This document shows, in pieces, positions 17,352-26,436 of a stretch of 64,000 nt of DNA. The translations under genes were made by a program, and so were the position numbers. Origin of the DNA: Bacteroidales bacterium (lineage in GTDB: Bacteria > Bacteroidota > Bacteroidia > Bacteroidales > UBA932); NCBI GenBank assembly GCA_017427885.1, contig JAFRRW010000016.1, positions 1 to 64,000 of the forward strand, in the 5' to 3' direction. Each line of letters starts with the position of its first letter. Position 1 is the first letter of the stretch. A model generated the notes under the pieces. That model saw only the letters and a program-made list of their open reading frames with translations, was not told where the DNA came from and searched no databases.

Positions 17352-20300
17352 CTAAATGTTCTCGAGGACGATGCCCTTGAATTCTTCGATTTCCTCCGCC
17401 GTTATACCGACATCGTTAATGAGATAGTTGGTAATCTTCTCCTGAAGGGTGGAACCTTCGAATACAGGAACCCCGTCTTCCTCTTGCATGAAACCGGGCA
17501 ATGAAGATCCTCCGCCCCAACCGGAACTTGAAGACCCTTCCATCCCCTGATAGAACAGATAACCGGTATTGTTCCTTTCCCTGTCCCCGGAAGTGACGTT
17601 CTTAGCAAAACCAGTCAGTTCGAAGTCAATTGAGCAATCTTTGGGTGAAACGCCGAGCATTCCTTCAATCAACAGGCCCCAATAACCGGTGCGGTCCGAA
17701 CCGATGCGGCAATGGAAGTAAGATGCCTTGCCGGCCTTTGCTGCGGCAAAGAAGGCTCTCAGGGTAGTTTTTACCTTAGACGTAGTCCGTAAATCACTGA
17801 GAGAAGCGCTATAGTTTGCCATAAGATACTCGGCTTCCGAATCGGAAAATACCTGTTTGCCTTCACTGCTCTGGCGGAGATCGATGTCATATCCGATGTT
17901 AAGATAATTCAGCATCACGGATCTTTCTTCACTGTTCGTGCTGTCAAGGTTGGTGCCGCGGAAGATCCATCCGTATTTGATTCTCTTTTTTCCGTCGGCC
18001 GTAACGAGACCACCGAGATCGCGGAAGTTGTTAGCCCTGTCAAAGGCGCCATCCCTGTCGCTGAGCCTGATCATACGCCTGCGCCCCTCTGTGGTGAACT
18101 GTCCCTTGAGGAGAAGCCCGGTATTGTCTTCGACCGTGCAATAATAGGTAAGGCCGGGAATCAGGTTGTATACGGCGGCGGAGGTCTTGCCGCTCGTCGT
18201 GGTCTGGGTCCAGACATCATCAGTCAGGGCCTGGTCGGCATAGATAGTAATGGTGGTCGTTCCTGAACTCTGGGTGTCCCATTCGATGGTGACGGGCTTG
18301 GGAACATCTATGCGTTGTGCGCTTGTACTGCTGGCACCGCTGGTATAAGTGGAAACGATGCTGACTCCGTTCGTGTTGCCGATCTTCTTATAGTTATCAT
18401 CAGTGTACCGATCCTCTGCAGCATTCAAATACGCATACACCTTGTCATTCTCCAGATTGAAGACTCCCAGGTCGACGAAGCCGCCGGAAACCGGCTCCCT
18501 GATCCTCAAGGTGTAGGAGGCCTCGGCGGGAGCGTAGTCGTCGTCACCGTCGGTCGAAGCCTTGATGGTAGTCAAGCCGGTGCTTATGATCTTGATCCTG
18601 TTATCGGAGATGGTGGCTACATTCGGGTTGGAAGAAGTGTAGTTGACAGGAGTGATGTTGCCCGAAACGGTCTGGGGGAACGCATAACTCTGTCCTGTTT
18701 CATATCCTTCACCTATCGTCCAAACGACACTCGGGCTGTCAAAGGTCAGAGTCTGCTTGGTCTTCGGCTTGGTGGTGCTGTAGATTGTGACGGTACGTGA
18801 ACTCGAACCAGAAGAACTCTGACTCCAGGTTGAACCACTGCAATATAAATAATATGTAGTGCCGGAAGCAGTATACATGTAATTATTGCTGCCGTCATAA
18901 GCCCAGACATAGTAGTTGGAACTCGGGCTGGTAGAGATAGACGGGGTCCCGCTGGAACTGGAACCGCGGGCGATATAATATCCGCCATTCACCAGGGTGA
19001 ACCCGCTGCCACTGGCCGCTGCCCTCCAAGTTACGGATCCGGCATCAGGTACGACGGCCGTGTCATTGGAAACCGTGACTTCGGTGGCACCGATTTTATT
19101 GTCATTATTGGCAAGGGCCTTCCCGTTGGATACGATCAGATAATCCTGCCCGGCAACGAACTCGGTTACGCGGTAGAACGTAGTCGCCGCACTGGTCGTA
19201 GCGGTGATGGTATAGGTAGCCTTTCCTTCATAATAGGTGTCGTCCGCCGCGGCGGTTGCGGTGATGACCGCTGTACCGGCCTTGAGGACGGTCACGACTC
19301 CGGATGTGCGGTTGACGGTCGCGACTGATTCGTTGTCGGACGAATAGGTGACGCTCGTCTTGTATCCCGACAGGGTCGGCTCGGGGAAGTCTCCGCCTGC
19401 ATCGACGTCATATGTGACGCTCGCAGGCTCGAAGATGAGGGTCTGTTTCTCCTTTACTGCACCTGCTCCGAGCAGGTAGAGGTGGAGTTTCTTTCCCTGA
19501 TCGCTTTCATCCCTGCTATAGTGGAAACCCTTGGATTCGCTGTAGGTCAGGAGATACTGATACGCTCCGCTGGAATTCTGGGCGCTCCTAATCTGGACGC
19601 CGTCCTCTTCCTGAACGAACGTATGGTAATATTTGTTGCCGCCGGACGACATCTCGTTTGTCTCCTTGATCTGGATCGCCTCATCGGCGTTTCCTCCGTT
19701 GGAGGAGTAGAACACGTAATATCCGTCGGCATTCTTTACGTTGTAAGCCCAGGATTCACCGTCGCAGGCGTGCTTCTCTCCGGTATTCTCAATGGTAACC
19801 GCATAGATGGACAGGTCCTGTCCTTCCTGAGGAATGACAACACCGTCAACGACAGTCACGGAAATGGCATAATTGCTGGACGCCATATTCGTCTTGGGAG
19901 TGAAGGCAAGGCTGTTCTCTCCGTTTTCATAGACCAGCAGATATACGCCGTCCTCGGGCTGCTCGCCCGGTTCGAGAGGGACCTCGCCGGCGGAGCCGGG
20001 ATCGGAGGAATGGGACTGCGAATCGTCGAAAGGAATGTTGACAGGCTTGAAGATGCCTGAAAAGAAGGAGGTCGCCGCATCAAGGGCTATAGTGTAATCA
20101 AATGTATAGGAGGTGCTGGGATCGGAAGGATGAACAGCAACTGTCTTGACGCTGAGTTCGCTACCTGCCGGCGCCTCGAACGGGGCGAGGGCCATATAGA
20201 AAAAGCCTGTCTCGCCAGCCGCTATCTCAGTTCCCTCCACGACGGTCAGTTTGACCTTGTTAGAAGCGCCGCTACCCGCTGTAAAGACGGGGTCATCAGC

Positions 20301-20915
20301 TGTGAAATCAACAGAGAAGGCCCCGGTGACAGGGGAAGTGGCCGTAAACTCTATCGACTTGACGACAATCGGGCTGTCAGTAGTGTTCTTAACCTTGAAC
20401 TCGGCCGCCGCAAGAATGTTCTTCATCTGCACGCTCAGCTCCTCGGAACGTGAGACTCCCGTCTTCTTGCCGAACATGGGGAACAACTCTCCGGAGAAAT
20501 GGCTCTTGTTGTCATTGCCAGTCTGCGTCTGCACGGAAGGGAATGTCAAATTGATCTGCTTGGCAGAAACATTGGACTCGACATAAGGATATACGGCATA
20601 CCAGTCGTTCGTGGAAGAAAGCCTGTTGACCTTTCCGGAAAAAGCGCTGGCTCCGTACCAGGAAAAATAAGATGACCAGAAGTCACTTCCGTTCGATGAA
20701 TGGATGACGGTAAGTTCATCACCCTCTATCCACAAGGTCTTGTCACCTTCATTGGCCGTCTTGGTATCGACGCCGACCCTGATGATCATCTCTACGGAGT
20801 CATCCTCGGGTGTATTGGAAACCAGATCTTTTGCACAAGAGGACAGTAGGAGGGTTCCGAAAACCAGGGCAAGGATGCCTGCAGTCAACGGAAACGATCG
20901 TAAAAGATTTTTCAT
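17352..20915 (-). CDS. Surface lipoprotein with Ig-like modules and a C-terminal tyrosine phosphatase
   Basis: This 1187-residue lipoprotein (ILALVFGTLLLSSC) has a fimbrillin-like N-terminal third, a B-type module (GVYLLVYENGENSLAFTPK), an Ig-like module, an A-type module (FYRVTEFVAGQDYLIVSNG), another Ig-like module and a fibronectin-like segment (AAVYNLIPGLTYYCTVEDN). From about residue 950 it is a Y_phosphatase3-type domain: NFRDLGG at 963-969, and HCRIGSDRTG with catalytic Cys1069 and Arg1075 in CX5R. The enzyme looks intact, so a phosphatase would be carried outside the cell. Substrate could be phosphotyrosine, phosphoserine or phosphoinositide. It is the first gene of the operon. Confidence 0.88.
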   Translation of the reverse strand: MKNLLRSFPLTAGILALVFGTLLLSSCAKDLVSNTPEDDSVEMIIRVGVDTKTANEGDKTLWIEGDELTVIHSSNGSDFWSSYFSWYGASAFSGKVNRLSSTNDWYAVYPYVESNVSAKQINLTFPSVQTQTGNDNKSHFSGELFPMFGKKTGVSRSEELSVQMKNILAAAEFKVKNTTDSPIVVKSIEFTATSPVTGAFSVDFTADDPVFTAGSGASNKVKLTVVEGTEIAAGETGFFYMALAPFEAPAGSELSVKTVAVHPSDPSTSYTFDYTIALDAATSFFSGIFKPVNIPFDDSQSHSSDPGSAGEVPLEPGEQPEDGVYLLVYENGENSLAFTPKTNMASSNYAISVTVVDGVVIPQEGQDLSIYAVTIENTGEKHACDGESWAYNVKNADGYYVFYSSNGGNADEAIQIKETNEMSSGGNKYYHTFVQEEDGVQIRSAQNSSGAYQYLLTYSESKGFHYSRDESDQGKKLHLYLLGAGAVKEKQTLIFEPASVTYDVDAGGDFPEPTLSGYKTSVTYSSDNESVATVNRTSGVVTVLKAGTAVITATAAADDTYYEGKATYTITATTSAATTFYRVTEFVAGQDYLIVSNGKALANNDNKIGATEVTVSNDTAVVPDAGSVTWRAAASGSGFTLVNGGYYIARGSSSSGTPSISTSPSSNYYVWAYDGSNNYMYTASGTTYYLYCSGSTWSQSSSGSSSRTVTIYSTTKPKTKQTLTFDSPSVVWTIGEGYETGQSYAFPQTVSGNITPVNYTSSNPNVATISDNRIKIISTGLTTIKASTDGDDDYAPAEASYTLRIREPVSGGFVDLGVFNLENDKVYAYLNAAEDRYTDDNYKKIGNTNGVSIVSTYTSGASSTSAQRIDVPKPVTIEWDTQSSGTTTITIYADQALTDDVWTQTTTSGKTSAAVYNLIPGLTYYCTVEDNTGLLLKGQFTTEGRRRMIRLSDRDGAFDRANNFRDLGGLVTADGKKRIKYGWIFRGTNLDSTNSEERSVMLNYLNIGYDIDLRQSSEGKQVFSDSEAEYLMANYSASLSDLRTTSKVKTTLRAFFAAAKAGKASYFHCRIGSDRTGYWGLLIEGMLGVSPKDCSIDFELTGFAKNVTSGDRERNNTGYLFYQGMEGSSSSGWGGGSSLPGFMQEEDGVPVFEGSTLQEKITNYLINDVGITAEEIEEFKGIVLENI

Positions 20916-20981
20916 GCTATGTAATGATTGATAATAAAAATAATCGAATTGTAACGGCTACAGTTCATTCGGATCCCTTTC

Positions 20982-21003
20982 CCAATTCTTGGTAGAGAAT
21001 TGG
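20982..21003. repeat. Inverted repeat in the leader of the surface operon
   Basis: CCAATTCT and AGAATTGG form a perfect 8 bp stem with a 6 nt loop (TGGTAG). It lies 67 bp before the first gene of the operon and could be an operator or a leader hairpin. There is no T-run. Confidence 0.5.
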
Positions 21004-21414
21004 AGGACAGGGGTTTCCAAAATGAGATTCAGGATATTGCAATCCGGAGAAAGATACTGTTTTTTCATAGGCCAGGAAGCCTGAATCGGAGGGTTCATCT
21101 ATATTAAAATAAAAATTACTAATACTGGAAACGATTGCAAGGTAATAATTATTGTCAAAATATCAATAGTTTTGATGTGTTTTTTCTGAAAGAATTATAT
21201 TTTCAAGATATGGAATAAATATACTAATTAGTTGAAAATGGACATATTCGCTTTTTATATAAAAGCAAAAGACTTTTTGTTTTGCATAACACTCTTCAAT
21301 GGTTATCTTTTAACACTAAAAGGTGATAAAAACCTGCAACTCATTGAAAAAAGTTGGAATAAAACACTCGATTCCCGATTGGGTTTACACTTTTGAAGAG
21401 AATGGTATGCCTGT

Positions 21415-21455
21415 TTTAATAAAATAACACCCCGTCACGATTAGGAGACGAGGTG
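21415..21455 (-). terminator. Terminator of the EnvC-like/TPR operon
   Basis: On the minus strand CACCTCGTC and GACGGGGTG pair with one mismatch around a 10 nt loop, followed by TTATTTTATTAAAA. It lies about 20 bp after the stop of the EnvC-like gene. Confidence 0.75.
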
Positions 21456-21474
21456 GCTTCAAGGGGAGAAACGC

Positions 21475-22689
21475 TTATGGACGGAGCCAGGTTTCGGGAT
21501 TCTGGGGGGTGCGGCCGGACCAGATTTGGAAATGGAAGAGGGTTTCCCCGCCGATGGTGTCGACGGTGCCGAGTACCTGGCCGAGTTTGACCTTGTCACC
21601 GGCCTTGACTGCCACGGAACCGAGCTTGCAGTAGAAGGTGAAGTAACTGCCGTGCTGGACGAGGACGCAGTGGTTATAGCCCGGCATTACCACGATCTGC
21701 TTGACGATGCCACCGAAGACAGCCTTCACGGCCGTATTTGGACTAACCGCCAGGGTGACGCCATTGTTGTAGGGAAGCTTGACATTCTTGAATACAGGAT
21801 GGTAGTTCTGGCCGAAATGCTCGGTCACGGGACCGTCTGCGGGCCAGGGAAGCTTGCCCTTGTTGGCCTCGAACTCGCTGGCAAGCTTATAGTCGATCTC
21901 GGTCCTGGGTTTGGACGGGGCCGTCGTGCCCTTCTTGCCTTTGGACGGGGCCGTCGTGGCGGCCGTCGCCTCGGCTATGATCCTGGCTATCTCCTTGTTG
22001 AGGGCCTCCACCTGGCGCCGCTTGTCCGCGATCTGCTTCTCGTATTTCTTCTTGTCGCGGTTGAGCTGGTTCACGATCTGCCTGGAATCCTTCTCGTCGC
22101 TCTGCAACTGGTTCATCTGGGCGACATTCTTGTTCCTCTCCGCGACAACTTCCTTTCGGAGTTCCTCGAGGGCGGCGGTTTCCTCGTCGAGACGGGCGCG
22201 TGTTTCTTTGATTTTCGCGGCCTGCCGGTTCATTTCGGAAGAAATGTTCTTAAGGTAACCGTAACGACGCAGGGCCTGTCCGACATTATCGCTGGCGAGA
22301 ATGTACATATACCAGATCCGGGAGTCCCTGTTCTTGTAGGCGCTGTGCACGAGGCGGGAATAATAGAGAGTCAGGGTGTCGAGCCTGGCCTGGATGCGTT
22401 CCACCTCCAGCCTTTTCGCTGAAATCCTGGCGTTAAGGGCCGCGACGGTCCTGTTTCCCTCCTCCACAAGTTCCTTGCGGTTCGAGATCTTCTTACGGAT
22501 GAGGCTGAGGTCGGAAAGGGCGGCGGAACTCTTTTTGGCGTTGTCCCTGAGCTGCTTGTCAAGAATCTTTATCTCGTTCTCCAGGCGTTCCCGCCGCTGC
22601 TCCTGCGACTTGGTGTTCTGCGCGGAAACATCCGCCATACCAAGCAGTATCAGAAGTGCTGCGACCAGATATGCGAACGTCCTTCTCAT
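21475..22689 (-). CDS. EnvC-like murein hydrolase activator (coiled coil plus LytM domain)
   Basis: This 404-residue protein has a signal peptide (LVAALLILLGMADVSAQ), a long coiled coil over about residues 25-250, an Ala/Thr/Lys linker, and a C-terminal M23/LytM domain (about 290-400). The zinc site is degenerate: the usual HxxxD is replaced by NNGVTL, the YxHL motif is YCKL, and only HFQIW remains of the HxH strand. That pattern fits an EnvC-type activator of amidases at the division site rather than an active endopeptidase. Its start overlaps the stop of the TPR gene by 4 bp (ATGA), so the two are coupled. Confidence 0.88.
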   Translation of the reverse strand: MRRTFAYLVAALLILLGMADVSAQNTKSQEQRRERLENEIKILDKQLRDNAKKSSAALSDLSLIRKKISNRKELVEEGNRTVAALNARISAKRLEVERIQARLDTLTLYYSRLVHSAYKNRDSRIWYMYILASDNVGQALRRYGYLKNISSEMNRQAAKIKETRARLDEETAALEELRKEVVAERNKNVAQMNQLQSDEKDSRQIVNQLNRDKKKYEKQIADKRRQVEALNKEIARIIAEATAATTAPSKGKKGTTAPSKPRTEIDYKLASEFEANKGKLPWPADGPVTEHFGQNYHPVFKNVKLPYNNGVTLAVSPNTAVKAVFGGIVKQIVVMPGYNHCVLVQHGSYFTFYCKLGSVAVKAGDKVKLGQVLGTVDTIGGETLFHFQIWSGRTPQNPETWLRP

Positions 22690-24359
22690 TTCTCCTCCTT
22701 CGCCTTGTCCTCGGCCATCTTGGAATATACCTTTGCCAGATCATTCTCCCCAAGCGCCTCTAGCACAAGGGAATAATGCATCAACACGACAGCATTCTCC
22801 TTGCCCCCGTAGAGCATCGCGTGCTTGAAAAGGGGCTTCGCCTCGGCGTCCCGGTGCAACAGGTGGAGGATCCAGCCGTAAGTGTCGAGATATGTGGGGT
22901 TGTCCGGTTCCTTCTCGACGGTTCTCTTGCTCATCTTCGCCGCTTTCTTCAGGTTCTTGCCCTGCAGGCAGAGATAATATGCATAGTTGTTGAGGACCGG
23001 GGCGTAGTCAGGATTGATTCTCAGGACGTCCTCGTAGCATTTCGCGGCGTTCCTGTCATCCCCGAGTTCGTGGTACATGTCCCCCATCGTGGAAAGGGCA
23101 GGTATCACCCTCGAAGTATCGGCCCCGGCGATTTCAATTATCCTCCTGCTCCCCTCAAGCACTCCCCTGTAATCCTTTTTATTGTACAGGGCCACGTTCT
23201 TCATGTCCAGGAAGGCGGTCTCCAGGGGGAAGGCGGCTATGGCGCTGTCGCACACCGCGGACATCGCATCCCAGTCCTTCTCATAATTGAGGAGTTCGAT
23301 ATATCCGGCGTGCGCATTCCTGCTGCGGGGATGGGCCGCAATGTTCTTCCTCATCGCGTCGCGGGCCATTTCACTCCTGTCCGTGCGGTAGTAATACACC
23401 CCGGCGCCCTGGAGCATTATGCTGTCGGAAGGATGTACCGCAAGGCCATTTTCAACCAGGGTGTCGAGACGGGAAAGATACTTCTGCGCGGAATACGGGT
23501 CAAGATGTTGCAAAAGAGCAGAAAGATACTGGCCTTTGGATGCGGAAGGGATTGATTCTGAGGAGAAAAACTCATTCAGAACAGAGAAATAGCCGTCGTC
23601 GTCCTTCCTCATCCTGAACACTTCCGCCTTGCCGAGAAGGGCGGGGGAAAAGTCGCTCTCCAGAAGGAGGGCCTCCTCATAATAGGCCACGGCCGAGGAA
23701 TCCCTGTCCTGTGACAACTCGTGGTCTCCGAGCATGGTCAGGACGCGGGGGGATGAGAACTCCCTGTCGTAGTCCTGAAGGGATGAAAGGGCCTCGTCGG
23801 TCCTTCCCAGCCCCATCAGGAGGTCGTAGCGGGTGACGGAAACGCTCTCGCTCTTGCCGAAAGACGACTCTATCTGGTCCAGGGCCGAAAGAACATTGTC
23901 ATAGTCCTTATTGTGAAGATAAAGGTTGACAAGTGAATACCAGGTATCGCTCTTTTTGGGGAAATCCCTTAGGATGTCTTCGTAAGTCTTGATGGTAAGG
24001 TCCGTCTCCCCTGCGGCGGACCAGGCGAAAGCCATACGCTCGCGGTACCAGTAGTTGGAAGAGTCGAGGGCGACGGCCTTCCCGAAATATCCCGCGGCCT
24101 CCCTGAACTGGCGGCGGGACAGGGCCCCTATGCCGGAATAATACCAGTAGGCGTCCTCCTGGGGGAAATTGGAAGTCAGGTATGACAGTTTCGACGACGC
24201 CTCCTTGGCCCTCCCCTCGTTGATATCCTGCACCGCGTCGATGAAGATGGCGTCCCGGTCGGTCCTGCCCGCACCGGAAACGGTCTTCTGCGCCGCGAGG
24301 TTCAAGGAAACCAACGGGACGAGCACAAGTAAAACGGCTATTCTTCTGCCAAATACCAT
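22686..24359 (-). CDS. TPR-repeat periplasmic protein
   Basis: This protein of 557 residues has a signal peptide (IAVLLVLVPLVSLNLAAQ) and is otherwise tandem tetratricopeptide repeats, e.g. AYWYYSGIGALSRRQFREAA and the C-terminal YAPVLNNYAYYLCLQGKNLK. TPR arrays are scaffolds for protein complexes. I chose the ATG at 24359: a longer frame reaches 24392 but its first codons contain the -7 element, and AAGGAAAG lies just upstream of 24359. It is co-transcribed with the EnvC-like gene, suggesting a role at the cell envelope. Partner proteins cannot be named. Confidence 0.87.
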   Translation of the reverse strand: MVFGRRIAVLLVLVPLVSLNLAAQKTVSGAGRTDRDAIFIDAVQDINEGRAKEASSKLSYLTSNFPQEDAYWYYSGIGALSRRQFREAAGYFGKAVALDSSNYWYRERMAFAWSAAGETDLTIKTYEDILRDFPKKSDTWYSLVNLYLHNKDYDNVLSALDQIESSFGKSESVSVTRYDLLMGLGRTDEALSSLQDYDREFSSPRVLTMLGDHELSQDRDSSAVAYYEEALLLESDFSPALLGKAEVFRMRKDDDGYFSVLNEFFSSESIPSASKGQYLSALLQHLDPYSAQKYLSRLDTLVENGLAVHPSDSIMLQGAGVYYYRTDRSEMARDAMRKNIAAHPRSRNAHAGYIELLNYEKDWDAMSAVCDSAIAAFPLETAFLDMKNVALYNKKDYRGVLEGSRRIIEIAGADTSRVIPALSTMGDMYHELGDDRNAAKCYEDVLRINPDYAPVLNNYAYYLCLQGKNLKKAAKMSKRTVEKEPDNPTYLDTYGWILHLLHRDAEAKPLFKHAMLYGGKENAVVLMHYSLVLEALGENDLAKVYSKMAEDKAKEEK

Positions 24360-24378
24360 ATCAACCAGACTTTCCTTA

Positions 24379-24386
24379 CAAAAATA
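24379..24386 (-). promoter_or_regulatory. -7 element of the TPR/EnvC-like operon
   Basis: CAAAAATA on the plus strand reads TATTTTTG on the minus strand, a perfect -7, 19 bp before the chosen ATG. It rules out the longer upstream start. Confidence 0.6.
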
Positions 24387-24439
24387 GTACAAATCAGGAA
24401 AAATTGACGAAATTTGCGATTACGGTTTGAATTATCGGA

Positions 24440-25054
24440 GTGCAAATGCAACGTTTCGGCAAAAAACAGCATCTTAACTCTCGTAGGGATCTGAAAAACC
24501 AGCCCGGTGGTCGGGAAGAGGATTTCAACTCATCGCTGCGGGACCTTGCCGAGGCGTGCAAACGCGGAGACAGGTCTGCCCAGCGAAATTTGTTTGACAC
24601 CCTCGCCCCGAAAATGTTTCCGGTGTGTCTCAGGTATATGGGAGACAGGGAAACGGCGGAGGACATCCTCCAGGAAGGGTTCGTAACCCTTTTCACCAGA
24701 CTGGACAGCTATTCGGGGGAAGGTTCCTTCGAAGGCTGGGCCCGGAAGATCTTTGTCAACACTGCACTCATGTCCCTCCGGAGGACGGACGCCTTGAAAC
24801 TATCCGACAGCCTGGAAACGGCCTGGGGTGTCGGCAGCGAAGGGGATTCCCCTGTCCGGGCCATGGGATACAAGGAACTCCTGGAGTTGATTTCACAGCT
24901 TCCGGCGGGCTTCCGAACCGTTTTCAACTTGCACGTAATCGAAGGATATTCGCATAAGGAAATATCGAAGATGTTGGGAATCTCGGAGGCCACGTCCCGG
25001 TCGCAGCTCCAGAGGGCCAGGATGTTGTTGCAGAAGAGGATAAAGAGCAGTTAG
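24440..25054 (+). CDS. ECF-type RNA polymerase sigma factor
   Basis: This 204-residue sigma factor has a 30-residue charged N-terminal extension, region 2 (AEACKRGDRSAQRNLFDTLA, ETAEDILQEGFVTLFTRL, FEGWARKIFVNTALMSLRR) and region 4 (LPAGFRTVFNLHVIEGYSHK, EISKMLGISEATSRSQLQRA). ATGs at 24440 and 24446 are both possible. The next gene starts one base after its stop and encodes a protein built like a dual-membrane-spanning anti-sigma factor. The pair should form a regulon control unit answering to outer-membrane conditions. Confidence 0.93.
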   Translation: MQMQRFGKKQHLNSRRDLKNQPGGREEDFNSSLRDLAEACKRGDRSAQRNLFDTLAPKMFPVCLRYMGDRETAEDILQEGFVTLFTRLDSYSGEGSFEGWARKIFVNTALMSLRRTDALKLSDSLETAWGVGSEGDSPVRAMGYKELLELISQLPAGFRTVFNLHVIEGYSHKEISKMLGISEATSRSQLQRARMLLQKRIKSS

Positions 25055-25055
25055 G

Positions 25056-26297
25056 ATGAAAGAAGATTTGTTCAAAGACTTCGACCTTGAAGTGAGGTCA
25101 ATAATGGAAGACGCACGTGAGGAGGTTCCTTCCCACGTGTGGAATTCCGTATCCGCCTCACTGGACAGGCTCGACGCCCGCAGGAGGTCAGCCTCCACGT
25201 GGTGGAAGATGGCCGCGGCAGGCCTCGCCGCCGCAGCGGCCGTCGCGGTCGGCGTCTTCTTCTCCGGCAACCTGCACAATTCTAACAATCATCATATTTC
25301 CGAGGGGGAAACCATCGCAGAGACTGTGCAGGCCCCCCAGACAACCAAAGACCAGAAGGAAGAACCGGTTCAGATCATCCAGGCGCCCAGGGGCGGAAGC
25401 CCGCTGATCGCCAGGGCGGAGCAGGCCGGTGATCCCCGGTATGAAAAGACGATTCAGCCCGAGAGCCGGGAAAACGACGTCCCGGCCTCGGCTGAAAAAG
25501 TCGAAAGTCCATCCGACGGCTCAGCCGCCACCACCCCAGCAAGGGAAGAAATGAAGAAGAGCGTCTCCGAGACCAAGGCTCCGGAAGAAGAAAAGGGAGA
25601 TCCCTTCGCAGCGATGGAGTTCCAGGACAGCAGGCGACGCAGCACCGGGAAACCCTCCATCGTAGCCGGCAGCAACCTTGAGACCAACACCCTCGACGCC
25701 TCGCGCGTAGGCATTCCAAGAAGGTTCCTGCCAGCCAACGGTCCCCTAAAGACCTCGGTCACCGAACTCAGCGAATCCACCTACGGCATTCCGCTGACCT
25801 TCGGCCTCGGAGTGAGGTTCCCCCTCAGTCCCAAGGTATCCATAGGCACGGGATTGCAGTACTCGATGCTGTCCCGCTCCTTCAGAGGCACTTATACCCC
25901 GGTCGAGAACGGCGTCCCCGGCGCTTCGATCACCTCCGACATCCACAACTATCAGCATTACATCGGCATTCCGGTGAACGTCTATTGCAACCTCGTGAAC
26001 GGACAGTCAGTGATGCTCTATGTCTTCGGGGGTGCCACTTTCGAGAAGGGCCTCAGCGACAGCTACCGCATTTCCCACGAGCCGCAGACCATCCACTGGT
26101 CCCGTTCGGTGAAGGGAATCCAGGCATCAGCGGCGGTCGGCCTCGGTGTGGAGTTCAAGCTCGCCAAGGGCTTCGGCCTCTACATCGACCCTGCCCTCAG
26201 GTATTATTTCGACTGCAACCAGCCCGAGAGCATACGTACGAGACAGCATCTGATGATGAACCTCGACCTCGGACTGCGTTTCGACATCGGAAGATAG
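25056..26297 (+). CDS. Dual-membrane-spanning anti-sigma factor (outer-membrane barrel)
   Basis: This 413-residue protein has three parts. An acidic N-terminal segment (LFKDFDLEVRSIMEDAREEV) ends before one transmembrane helix at about 49-69 (WWKMAAAGLAAAAAVAVGVF). A polar, Pro/Glu/Lys-rich stretch of some 160 residues could cross the periplasm. The C-terminal 180 residues have alternating beta strands (PLTFGLGVRFPLSP, IGTGLQYSML, FGLYIDPALRYYF, NLDLGLRFDIGR) typical of an 8-strand outer-membrane barrel. Anti-sigma factors of this design were described in Bacteroides thetaiotaomicron (Dma proteins). Position directly behind an ECF sigma gene supports the call; binding to the sigma factor is inferred. 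Confidence 0.85.
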   Translation: MKEDLFKDFDLEVRSIMEDAREEVPSHVWNSVSASLDRLDARRRSASTWWKMAAAGLAAAAAVAVGVFFSGNLHNSNNHHISEGETIAETVQAPQTTKDQKEEPVQIIQAPRGGSPLIARAEQAGDPRYEKTIQPESRENDVPASAEKVESPSDGSAATTPAREEMKKSVSETKAPEEEKGDPFAAMEFQDSRRRSTGKPSIVAGSNLETNTLDASRVGIPRRFLPANGPLKTSVTELSESTYGIPLTFGLGVRFPLSPKVSIGTGLQYSMLSRSFRGTYTPVENGVPGASITSDIHNYQHYIGIPVNVYCNLVNGQSVMLYVFGGATFEKGLSDSYRISHEPQTIHWSRSVKGIQASAAVGLGVEFKLAKGFGLYIDPALRYYFDCNQPESIRTRQHLMMNLDLGLRFDIGR

Positions 26298-26358
26298 CGC
26301 CTCCTTTCCAAAAGAATTGTTTCCTTTTAGAAAGAAAGACAAATAAAATCACCCTCAG

Positions 26359-26391
26359 CCCCCGGAACCCCTCCGGGGGTTTTCTTTTTTT
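26359..26391 (+). terminator. Intrinsic terminator after the sigma/anti-sigma pair
   Basis: CCCCCGGA and TCCGGGGG form a perfect 8 bp stem with a 5 nt loop, followed by TTTTCTTTTTTT. Confidence 0.9.
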
Positions 26392-26436
26392 CATAACTTG
26401 CACTCCGCCGCATACCGGCACCAAACACCTGGATTT

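Larger units (their letters stand above)
20916..21474. other. AT-rich regulatory region upstream of the surface operon
   Basis: These 559 bp are much richer in A and T than the surrounding genes and contain no convincing frame. They must hold the promoter of the minus-strand lipoprotein operon. The best candidate is TACCTTGC at 21144-21137 with an ATTG-like -33 19 bp upstream; TATCTTTC at 21056-21049 is another. Neither is a full match. An inverted repeat lies at 20982-21003. The right end holds the terminator of the EnvC-like gene. Confidence 0.5.

Noticed and set aside
11274-20915. Possible CRISPR or satellite repeats
   Set aside because: The repeats are imperfect, of protein-module size and lie in long intact frames; they are repeated protein domains.
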